DNA of 13,214 nucleotides from Actinomycetes bacterium (GTDB lineage: Bacteria > Actinomycetota > Acidimicrobiia > Acidimicrobiales > Acidimicrobiaceae). The notes beneath the pieces are model-generated. The model was given only the letters and a program-made list of their open reading frames with translations. It was not told where the DNA came from and did no database searches. Both the position numbers and the translations under genes were made by a program. The stretch is from assembly GCA_021823045.1 (NCBI GenBank), contig JAKAPB010000012.1, forward strand, positions 1-13,214, given 5' to 3'. Positions 6,537 to 13,214 of this stretch are shown here, in pieces. The first letter of the stretch is position 1. Each line of letters opens with the position of its first letter.

Positions 6537-9500
6537 GTGAGCCACATCCATAACGAGGGTGGGGCCAATTCGTCGGGTCGATTGGGTGAAACTCTTGTTT
6601 CGATCATTGACGACCTAGTAGAGCGTAACATCGAATCGACCCGTGACGAAAAGCCATCGTCGACGGCGATCTCGCACCTAAATGAGACCGAAGCATCGAC
6701 GGTGAAAACCGAGTTGTCGAGATACATAACTCTTTTAGTCGATCCAAATTCCGATGAAGAATCGGTTACCTTAGCTTCGAAGCAGATTACACGAACCCTG
6801 CTTACCGTCGGCGTCTCGGTCGACTGGCTTTTGAAGATGATCTCCGAAGCTGTAGAGATCTTTCGCTCTGCTCCATCAAAGTATGGGATCGCCCCCGAAG
6901 TTCTGAAAGAGACGGCGTCGCTTCTCGAGGCCAAATTCGCCAGCCAGATCCTGGTCATTTTAGAGACAGAACGCCACGACGATGAAGTGAGATTCTTAGA
7001 AATTGAGGAGCTGGCTCAGATTACTCAAAGGGCTACCAGCACATCGCATCTGTTGAAACTCCTCCTCGATTCTCTCATACAGAGCGAAGGGATAGCCGGG
7101 GCGTATTTCGGGCACTTCAATCTCGAAGGTCAGTTGGAATACGACCACTTTGCTGGCGAGACCTTTGTCCAAATTGGTCGTCTCGCCAGTGAGAGAAAGA
7201 TACCTCCGCCGTCCAGCCGTGCGGACTTGCCAACAGGGGGAGGCCCGGCCGGGCGGGCTTGGCGAAGCGGTGAAATTCAGGTTTCCGCCGCCATACAAAG
7301 CGATCCAACAATGGCGCCGTGGTCAGAGGCATACTCGAAGTTAGGCATAAGGTGCACGGCTGCTATACCGATCATGAACTCCGATGGCAAGATAGAAGGA
7401 CTAATCGGGCTCTATTCGAACTTGCCGGGTTACTTTGCCAAGAGTTCGCGGCTGAAAATCCTCCAGCTTACGAGGCAGATAATCGGTGCGGCTATCGAAC
7501 GGTTAGCCAGTGCCAAGCCCATATCTTACGAAACTCGAACTGTGATGAGGGGACTAGTAAGCAGCCATCGAGTTGAAATGCATTATCAGCCAATCGTCGA
7601 TCTGAAAACGGGAGAGCTCCACAAGGTCGAAGCACTAGCCCGGCTCAAACCAGAAGGTTCCGCCGGACTGATTTACCCAGGTGACTTCCTTGCCGCACTC
7701 GGGCCGGATGACTTTTTGATCCTTTTCGAGATCGGATTGATTAAAAGTTGTCAGGCCTTGGCAGATTGGGAGGGGCTGGGGATCAGGACCTCCGTCTCGG
7801 TAAACTTTCCACCGCAAGGATTCTCAGATCCGAGGTATTTGAGGGTTATATCCAAGTCGATCGAGAACTCGGGGATCGACCCCACTCGACTAACACTCGA
7901 ACTCACCGAAGAGGAGGAGCTCAACGAATTAGAAATATCGGCTAAAGTCTTGGACTCTATAAAGGGTTTTGGGGTAAAACTCTCCCAGGACGACTTGGGA
8001 TCTGGGTTTAGTTCACTACGTAGGCTAGAGAAGATAGGTTTCAACGAGGTCAAAATAGACCAGACCCTGGTGAGAAATCCAACCGATCCAAAGAGCCCGC
8101 TTAAGTTAATAGAGCACTTGGCCTCCCTTGCGCACGATTTAAACCTATCGGTGGTCGTGGAGGGGCTGGAATCTGAGGCCCTTATCGAAGCCGCCACTAT
8201 CATGGGCGCTGATTACGGTCAAGGATACGCAATTGCCAAGCCGATGCCAGGTAAGGACATAGCCGATTTTGCCCTTAGCTTCGAGTGGCAGAATAAAAGC
8301 GACCGACCAAAGACGAGTCTCGGCGGAATTGCGAAACTTAGGCGCTGGTCAACCAGAGTAGAGTCCGTGGCCAGCTACCCAGAGGTCTTGACCGACGAGA
8401 GGTTGATCGGAGATCTACGAAACTCCTTAATATATCTAATTAATCCACGAATCGACCTCATCCTGTCGCGGCTCGAGGGCGCCCTCTCCTTAGGCGCGGG
8501 CCCACAGTACAAGTCGATCAAACAGATGCTGGAAGAAAACCTTTGGATTTCGAATCCGAACGACCGCAACCTACCGGCCCATGATATTGATCGGGGCGGG
8601 ATCGAATACGGAGCCAAGGGCCTTTCTGAGCTTACGGCAGAAGAGTTGAGAAAACTGGTCTCCCTGTCATGGGAGTTGACCCAAATCGGCTTCAGCAACT
8701 CCTCCCCCACTGCACAACTAGAACAGATCTGCCTTACCGCAGAATCTTACGTCGCAGATTCAGTCACCGCCATAATGCTACTCGATAAGGACAACCAGCT
8801 AAATCTGAGTCAGGCTCCATCGATGTCACCCGCTGCAAAACGCACGATGTCGCTCATCAAAGTTTCCCCTGGATCAGGTTCCTGTGCCAATGTAGTCCTC
8901 TCAAAGGGGCCGGTCTTCGTTGGGAACACATTCCTCGATCCTCGGTGGTCAGAACTGAGCAACCTAGTCACCTCTCTGGGGATCAAGGCTTGTTGGTCGG
9001 TGCCAATCCAAAACAACCGTTCCGAGATCATTGGCACGATGTCGATGTCACACCGGCATCACAAGATGCCCACTCCATACCAGCGAGAGATAATCGAATA
9101 CTGCGCTAAAACGGCCGCCTCAGTATTGGCAAGACCATCAGCGCAAGTTGCAGAACGATCAGAATCGATAGTTTTCGGTGGCAGTCAGTTATTCGAAGCG
9201 CCGAAGAAGGTGAAAATTAGTCTCCCCGATGGAAGACTCTTCGATCCGTCGCCGGCATTCATGGCAATGTACGGTTATTCCACTGAGGACTTCGATCACC
9301 TAACGCTTTTCGACCTCAACCCTTCCATGTCCCGCTCGGTGCTCGTCGATGTAGCCGAGAGGACCGGAATCGACGAAGTTCTCCATTTGACATCAACCCA
9401 CCAGACTAAGGGCGGAGAGACTAAGGAAGTCGAGCTCTACACTACGCTAAAGCTTCAAGACGGTGTTGAGTACTTCGAGACGACGTTAGCGGATATAACC

Positions 9501-11183
9501 GACCTCTCTAAGTCAGAAAAACTGCTGGCCGCCGAGCACGAAAGCAGAAACCGACTGCTGAGAACTTCATCGGTCCTAGTAGCCGTTGTGGACCCAACAG
9601 GCGTAACGCTTATGGTCAACCACGCAGTCAGTGGATTGTTGGCCATGAGTGAAGATCAGCTAATCGGCAAACGCTTCCCCCTTCGCTTGCTCGCCGATGG
9701 AAGTGACCGGGATAAGATCCAAACTGCGTTAGCCAGGGCAACAAGGACCAGACTTTGCGAAAGTATCGAGGCCTGGGTCAACTCGGCTCGAGGGGGAAAG
9801 CGACTCCTCGCAGTCGACGTCATACCTAACTTTGACAACCTCGGGGCACTTAACGCATACATCTGCACCGGTGTCGACATCACCGAGCGCTTCGAAGCGA
9901 CCGCGAGCATTTCAAGGCAGGAAGCCTTTGTTTCGCAGATCATCGAGTCGATCCCTGGAATTGTGGTGGTCTTCGACGCCGAGTGCTGCATAATTCAGTG
10001 CAACGTAGCCCTAGAAGAGTTCACTGGGGTCAAGTTTGAAGATATGAGGAATCGCCCGTATTATCACCTCAACTTCTTCCCATCAAAATCCCGCCCGACC
10101 GCAGTGAAGTGGTTCAAAGAAGCTATCGAGGCCGGTAGGGCGGACCGCACTTTCGCTCCTTGGGTCCATCGAGACGGTTCTACCCATCTCTTCGAATGGC
10201 GGAGTTCCTTCATAAAAGGGAGCGACAACCAAGTAAAGTTCGTAGTAGTTGTCGGAAACGACATCACCGACGAAGATAAGAACCTGAAAGTACTTCAACG
10301 GGCGGCGGCTGTATTCGAGAATTCGAGTGAGGCGATCGTAATTGCCGACAAACACTCGACGATCCTGGAGGTCAACGGGGGCTTCACGCGGATAACCGGC
10401 TACTCGAGGAGTGAAGCGATCGGCAAAAATGCCGGATTTGTGGGCTCCGATATCCACGACCAAAACTTCTTCAAAGAAATGTACGATTCACTCAAGGACA
10501 CATCCCGCTGGAGCGGAACTATCTGGAACCGACGTAAGGATGGATCTGAATTTCCCGCATTGATGCATATCACTACGATCCGAAACACCTACGGAGAAAT
10601 AGACCATTATGCGGGTATCTTCTCAGACATTACCGAAATGGTCCAATACCAAAAACAACTCTCCGAGATGGCCTTCCATGACATCCTCACCGGCTTAGCC
10701 AATCGGAGCCTGCTCGTAGAGATGATCAGCTCTCGGATGGCCGAGGCCCGACGAGCCGGGAGCGTATTGGCCCTCGCATACATGGACTTGGACAACTTCA
10801 AGCCGATCAATGACCTATATGGTCACGCAGAGGGCGACCGGCTCTTAATCGAGCTTTCAAAAAGACTCACGAATGAACTGAGGGAAGTTGACACCATTGC
10901 GAGGATCGGGGGCGACGAGTTTGTTTGCCTACTGCCGGGTCTTAGCGACAAATCGGAATGCAAGGAGATCCTGAATCGGCTGATAGCCCGTATCGAGGAG
11001 CCGTTCTTGCTCAGTGACTCAAAAACCTCCTTCAAGGTATCCGCTTCGATTGGGGTTGCCTACTATCAAAACGATGACACCGACCCAGACAACCTTCTTC
11101 GACAAGCAGATCAGCTGATGTACATCGCCAAAAGGTCTGGGGGTCGCTCGTTTTTCACCTCCGACGAATCAATAAAGAATTAG
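6537..11183 (+). CDS. Degenerate-globin-GAF-EAL-GAF-PASx4-GGDEF cyclic-di-GMP sensor enzyme (copy 2)
   Basis: Paralogue of the gene at 1231, 1548 residues from the GTG at 6537. That start has a strong ribosome site, GGGGAGGA at 6526-6533. The upstream in-frame ATG at 6513 (1556 residues) has none. Numbering is from the GTG. Order: helical N-terminal domain 10-145; GAF 155-325; EAL 330-575; conserved linker 593-672; GAF 700-870; PAS about 885-995, 1000-1122, 1125-1247 and 1250-1368; GGDEF 1375-1540. EAL residues E365, N423, E455, D485, D486, K506, D508, E542 and Q562 are all kept. The GGDEF motif (1458-1462), metal Asp D1417 and RxxD site (R1449-D1452) are also intact. In the N-terminal domain the position aligned with H90 of copy 1 is leucine (L88), while the neighbouring Gly and Trp remain, so haem binding in the usual way is unlikely. 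The PAS3 CCxxxC motif is retained (C1150, C1151, C1155). The two copies are most alike in GGDEF and PAS4 and least alike at the N-terminus, so they share a catalytic output but probably sense different signals. Confidence 0.92.
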   Translation: MSHIHNEGGANSSGRLGETLVSIIDDLVERNIESTRDEKPSSTAISHLNETEASTVKTELSRYITLLVDPNSDEESVTLASKQITRTLLTVGVSVDWLLKMISEAVEIFRSAPSKYGIAPEVLKETASLLEAKFASQILVILETERHDDEVRFLEIEELAQITQRATSTSHLLKLLLDSLIQSEGIAGAYFGHFNLEGQLEYDHFAGETFVQIGRLASERKIPPPSSRADLPTGGGPAGRAWRSGEIQVSAAIQSDPTMAPWSEAYSKLGIRCTAAIPIMNSDGKIEGLIGLYSNLPGYFAKSSRLKILQLTRQIIGAAIERLASAKPISYETRTVMRGLVSSHRVEMHYQPIVDLKTGELHKVEALARLKPEGSAGLIYPGDFLAALGPDDFLILFEIGLIKSCQALADWEGLGIRTSVSVNFPPQGFSDPRYLRVISKSIENSGIDPTRLTLELTEEEELNELEISAKVLDSIKGFGVKLSQDDLGSGFSSLRRLEKIGFNEVKIDQTLVRNPTDPKSPLKLIEHLASLAHDLNLSVVVEGLESEALIEAATIMGADYGQGYAIAKPMPGKDIADFALSFEWQNKSDRPKTSLGGIAKLRRWSTRVESVASYPEVLTDERLIGDLRNSLIYLINPRIDLILSRLEGALSLGAGPQYKSIKQMLEENLWISNPNDRNLPAHDIDRGGIEYGAKGLSELTAEELRKLVSLSWELTQIGFSNSSPTAQLEQICLTAESYVADSVTAIMLLDKDNQLNLSQAPSMSPAAKRTMSLIKVSPGSGSCANVVLSKGPVFVGNTFLDPRWSELSNLVTSLGIKACWSVPIQNNRSEIIGTMSMSHRHHKMPTPYQREIIEYCAKTAASVLARPSAQVAERSESIVFGGSQLFEAPKKVKISLPDGRLFDPSPAFMAMYGYSTEDFDHLTLFDLNPSMSRSVLVDVAERTGIDEVLHLTSTHQTKGGETKEVELYTTLKLQDGVEYFETTLADITDLSKSEKLLAAEHESRNRLLRTSSVLVAVVDPTGVTLMVNHAVSGLLAMSEDQLIGKRFPLRLLADGSDRDKIQTALARATRTRLCESIEAWVNSARGGKRLLAVDVIPNFDNLGALNAYICTGVDITERFEATASISRQEAFVSQIIESIPGIVVVFDAECCIIQCNVALEEFTGVKFEDMRNRPYYHLNFFPSKSRPTAVKWFKEAIEAGRADRTFAPWVHRDGSTHLFEWRSSFIKGSDNQVKFVVVVGNDITDEDKNLKVLQRAAAVFENSSEAIVIADKHSTILEVNGGFTRITGYSRSEAIGKNAGFVGSDIHDQNFFKEMYDSLKDTSRWSGTIWNRRKDGSEFPALMHITTIRNTYGEIDHYAGIFSDITEMVQYQKQLSEMAFHDILTGLANRSLLVEMISSRMAEARRAGSVLALAYMDLDNFKPINDLYGHAEGDRLLIELSKRLTNELREVDTIARIGGDEFVCLLPGLSDKSECKEILNRLIARIEEPFLLSDSKTSFKVSASIGVAYYQNDDTDPDNLLRQADQLMYIAKRSGGRSFFTSDESIKN

Positions 11184-11247
11184 ATTAACCACAGCTATCC
11201 ACCAGAGTCGTGATCACGGAGACATCCTAAGTCACTCCATCAAGGCG

Positions 11248-11268
11248 TCCAAAGGTAGTCCAAAGGTA
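11248..11268. repeat. Two tandem TCCAAAGGTA units
   Basis: TCCAAAGGTA occurs at 11248-11257 and 11259-11268, an 11-bp period, in the convergent intergenic region. The same 10-mer also occurs at the beginning of copy 1 (1263-1272), probably by chance. No function is assigned. Confidence 0.3.
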
Positions 11269-11448
11269 ATCGGGCGCTCTTCAGCTTCAAGGTTTCGAAC
11301 TGAAACAGCTATCAACCTTGAATCACCGACCGAGGGAACCGGGTGATCGGTTACCAGTTTGGCCATCACATCCAGTGCGGAGCGAGTATGTGCAATTTGC
11401 CGATCGGTCTCGCCAGATTAATCTCCCAGATCTGTGAGTGATGGCCTG

Positions 11449-11475
11449 TCAGCTTGAAACCACCCCTCAAGCTGA
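11449..11475. repeat. Perfect 9-bp inverted repeat
   Basis: TCAGCTTGA (11449-11457) and TCAAGCTGA (11467-11475) are perfect inverted copies around a nine-base loop. No T-run follows on either strand, so it is not a standard intrinsic terminator. It lies between the end of copy 2 and the glutamine synthetase terminator. It may be a factor-dependent termination or mRNA 3'-end structure for copy 2, or a protein site. The rest of 11184-11576 holds only a palindrome CGTGATCACG (11209-11218) and the tandem repeat at 11248. Confidence 0.4.
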
Positions 11476-11484
11476 TCTCACCAG

Positions 11485-11520
11485 AAAAACCGAAGGGGCC
11501 AAATATCTGGCCCCTTCGGC
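11485..11520 (-). terminator. Strong intrinsic terminator of glutamine synthetase
   Basis: A perfect 12-bp GC-rich stem (11490-11501 with 11508-11519) encloses a six-base loop. Read on the minus strand it is followed directly by TTTTT (AAAAA at 11485-11489 on the plus strand). It lies about 60 bases past the stop codon of the minus-strand gene. On the plus strand no T-run follows, so it mainly serves the minus strand. Confidence 0.85.
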
Positions 11521-11576
11521 ATAACACTCTCTATTGCAACTAGCGACTTGTTAGTAGTATCAAAAACTGGACTGAA

Positions 11577-12581
11577 TTAACGACCAACTGCGTCTTCGCA
11601 GACCGTTTCAACTATCAAGCGTGAAACTACATACGGATCGCAGTTGGCATTGGGGCGGCGATCCTCGATCCAACCCTTCTTCGCCTTTTCAACCGCCCAT
11701 GGAATTCTGATCGATGCTCCACGGTCGGAAGCCCCGTAACTGAAGACGTCGTAGCGTGCGGTCTCGTGGGCTCCGGTCAACCTCTTCTCGATACCTTCAC
11801 CGTAGTTACTTATGTGCTTCTCTACCTCTTTGCCGAGCGCTTCACATCCAGCGATTATCGCGTCATAACCCTCGCGCATCGCCTTGGTGGAAAAGTTGGT
11901 ATGTGCCCCAGCACCGTTCCAGTCACCAGGCATTGGCTTGGCATCCCAGTTGACAACGACCCCGTAGTCTTCGGCGACCCTCATCAACAGCCATCTCGCC
12001 ATCCAAAGCTGGTCACCAATAGCCGGTGGTGGAAGAATTCCAATCTGAAACTCCCACTGGGCCATCATCACTTCTGCGTTTGTGCCCTCAATGGAGATCC
12101 CAGCGTCCATACACGCTTGGGTGTGAGCCTCGACGATCTCACGTCCCACCATCTTCTCACCGCCGGTACCACAGTAGTAAGGGCCTTGCGGGGCCGGGTA
12201 TCCAGTCTCGGGCCAACCCAATGGCCGACCATTCTGGTAGAAGGTGTACTCCTGTTCGATTCCGAACATCGGTTCCTGGGCCGAATACTTCTCCGCTACG
12301 GCCACGCAGGCCGCCCGAGTATTCGTGGGGTGAGGGGTGAAGTCAGTCAGCAAAACCTCACATAGCACAAGGACATTTGCTCCGCCTCGAATTGGGTCCG
12401 GGCATGAATAAACCGGTCTTAGCACGCAGTCCGAGTTGCTCCCGGGAGCCTGATTAGTACTCGAACCGTCAAATCCCCAAATGCCGGGCTCTTCGCCGTC
12501 TTTGATAATCTTGGTCTTATTGCGCATTATCGGCGTCGGCTTTGTGCCGTCGATCCAGATGTACTCCGCCTGGTAACTCAT
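11577..12581 (-). CDS. glnII: Glutamine synthetase type II
   Basis: Makes glutamine from glutamate and ammonia with ATP, in the cytoplasm. The 334-residue length and motifs are those of the short eukaryote-like GSII found in Streptomyces, Frankia and rhizobia, not the roughly 470-residue GSI. Signatures, numbered from the ATG at 12581: beta-grasp start AEYIWIDGT; FDGSSTNQAPG near 37-47; metal-binding FGIEQEYTFY with E109 and E111; NAEVMMAQWEFQ with E170 and E177; catalytic PGDWNGAGAHTNFS with H227; and the C-terminal EDRRPNANCDPY. Nothing looks truncated. An in-frame GTG lies just before the ATG, but AAAGG sits seven bases from the ATG and only four from the GTG, so the ATG is preferred. GSII lacks the adenylylation control of GSI, so transcription should matter; a GlnR-like operator candidate lies upstream. 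A strong terminator follows at 11485-11520, making this a single-gene unit convergent with copy 2. Confidence 0.95.
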   Translation of the reverse strand: MSYQAEYIWIDGTKPTPIMRNKTKIIKDGEEPGIWGFDGSSTNQAPGSNSDCVLRPVYSCPDPIRGGANVLVLCEVLLTDFTPHPTNTRAACVAVAEKYSAQEPMFGIEQEYTFYQNGRPLGWPETGYPAPQGPYYCGTGGEKMVGREIVEAHTQACMDAGISIEGTNAEVMMAQWEFQIGILPPPAIGDQLWMARWLLMRVAEDYGVVVNWDAKPMPGDWNGAGAHTNFSTKAMREGYDAIIAGCEALGKEVEKHISNYGEGIEKRLTGAHETARYDVFSYGASDRGASIRIPWAVEKAKKGWIEDRRPNANCDPYVVSRLIVETVCEDAVGR

Positions 12582-12688
12582 CACTGTGCCTTTTTCGTTA
12601 ACTCGGTTCCATCCGGAAACCGCACCCGTCTAGAGAATGCAGGAAAACCGACACGGCATCCCACCGAGAACAAGTCTTGTCGGTCAAT

Positions 12689-12736
12689 GTTTCGCACCCT
12701 TTGCCGAAATGTTAACGCAGCGTAAAGAGGCAGCAA
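12689..12736 (-). promoter_or_regulatory. GlnR-like operator and overlapping promoter candidate of glnII
   Basis: On the minus strand four pentamers are spaced exactly 11 bases apart: TTTAC (12722-12726), TTAAC (12711-12715), GCAAA (12700-12704) and GAAAC (12689-12693). Actinobacterial GlnR boxes follow a GTnAC-n6-GAAAC-n6 pattern with this period; the last unit is perfect and the others partial. Two promoter readings fit: TTGCTG (12731-12736) with TAACAT (12709-12714) at 16 bases, which the boxes would overlap, or a -35 TTGACC (12682-12687) just downstream of the boxes. An AT-rich stretch at 12740-12780 could act as an UP element. The rest of 12582-12880 holds no gene. Confidence 0.38.
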
Positions 12737-12880
12737 GAATGGGTTAAATAATTACCGAAATACCAAAATTTAAAAGAATCTGCATATGCTACCAGGTCCA
12801 CTTTTTGAACCCGGCGATCCTTTTCAGAACCGATCCGGACGAATTGCGAATTCGACAAGAATACACCAGGCAAAATCAGG

Positions 12881-13214
12881 TCACCTCAAGCCATTCGCCA
12901 CCCGATGAACGCCATGTCTGATTCTCATTATTACGTCGGGAGGAATAACCGAATCTGGGTCTCGCAGATTAGAAAGTGATGCCTTCACACCTACCAGTGA
13001 TGCATAAAGTGGCGGGCATGTCGGGCAGAGACGTAGGTGCCCTTCGAGATCGACCCGCTTGCCACCAATGAGATCCCCATCGATATAGTCCGACACCATG
13101 CTTCTAGCTTGCCAGCAACTGAGGGGGACGCCTTTGCTGGCCTCCCTCCTATCTGACGCCTCTGAAAGCGCACTTACCATCATCATTCGGCCCCGTCTGA
13201 GTCGTTGCTTTGCT
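12881..13214 (-). CDS. ECF sigma factor C-terminus fused to zinc-finger anti-sigma domain (partial, runs off the right edge)
   Basis: The frame is open from the window edge to the TGA at 12881. The first residues, AKQRLRRGR running into MMMVSALSE, fit the recognition-helix end of sigma region 4.2 (pattern K-x-R-L-x-R-G-R then a hydrophobic helix ending in L). About 15 residues later comes a zf-HC2 domain. Numbered from the ATG at 13186, it has C24, then DYIDGDL, then H50-x3-C54-x2-C57 (HLRLCPTC), the zinc-binding HxxxCxxC of RsrA-type anti-sigma factors. There is no membrane segment, so any sensing would be cytoplasmic. The alternative is a separate 101-residue anti-sigma gene starting at 13186, whose ATG overlaps a TGA in another frame as in coupled operons. 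I favour the fusion because the upstream residues fit sigma region 4 so well. The N-terminal part lies outside the window. The cysteines suggest redox or metal control of the sigma factor. Confidence 0.72.
   Translation of the reverse strand, partial: AKQRLRRGRMMMVSALSEASDRREASKGVPLSCWQARSMVSDYIDGDLIGGKRVDLEGHLRLCPTCPPLYASLVGVKASLSNLRDPDSVIPPDVIMRIRHGVHRVANGLR

Noticed and set aside
6497..6958. 153-codon minus-strand frame opposite the beginning of copy 2
   Set aside because: Lies antisense to well-supported coding sequence, is Ser/Arg-rich and matches nothing. It is a shadow of the real gene, as is 7751-8203.
11209..11218. Palindrome CGTGATCACG just after copy 2
   Set aside because: Perfect but only 10 bp, located between convergent genes with no promoter; likely chance.
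11288..11310. GGTTTCGAAC resembling a tRNA T-arm
   Set aside because: No acceptor, D or anticodon stems can be built around it; it is only a small GTTTC/GAAAC hairpin.
11766..12365. 199-codon plus-strand frame opposite glutamine synthetase
   Set aside because: Fully antisense to glnII, whose protein motifs are unambiguous.
13184..13214. ATGA overlap typical of a separate sigma gene followed by an anti-sigma gene
   Set aside because: The other frame would end QSNDSDGAE, with no sigma character, whereas the in-frame upstream residues fit sigma region 4. Kept as the alternative in the feature entry.

Overview
This 13.2 kb window looks like chromosomal DNA from a moderate-GC actinobacterium. 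The actinobacterial-type glutamine synthetase II, a sigma factor that appears fused to a zinc-finger anti-sigma domain, and the RDD protein fit Acidimicrobiia-like Actinobacteria best. That placement is an inference from protein style only. I see no phage, transposase, CRISPR, tRNA or rRNA signal.

Layout, left to right. (1) 45-830 (+): a small RDD-family membrane protein with a long disordered N-terminus, driven by an extended -10 promoter almost touching its start codon. (2) 831-1230: a non-coding stretch with three short hairpins, one of them terminator-like, and a 16-bp direct repeat. (3) 1231-5958 (+) and 6537-11183 (+): two giant paralogous cyclic-di-GMP enzymes of about 1550-1575 residues each. 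They share the order N-terminal globin-sensor-like helical domain, GAF, EAL, conserved linker, GAF, four PAS, GGDEF. A 578-bp gap with hairpins separates them. (4) 11184-11576: a convergent intergenic region ending in a strong terminator that serves the minus strand. (5) 11577-12581 (-): glutamine synthetase type II, with an 11-bp-periodic GlnR-like operator candidate upstream. (6) 12881 to the right edge (-): an open frame that reads like the end of an ECF sigma factor region 4 running into a zinc-binding anti-sigma domain.

The centrepiece is the enzyme pair. In both proteins every EAL metal and catalytic position I can check is intact, as are the GGDEF motif and its RxxD inhibitory site. 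Each protein should therefore be able both to make and to break c-di-GMP, with the balance set by stacked sensory domains. EAL lies N-terminal and GGDEF C-terminal, the reverse of the common GGDEF-EAL order. The first protein keeps the histidine expected to ligate haem in a globin-coupled sensor (H90). The second has leucine at the aligned position, which suggests one gas- or redox-sensing copy and one haem-independent copy. These functional readings are inferred from motifs; no alignment or structure prediction was run.
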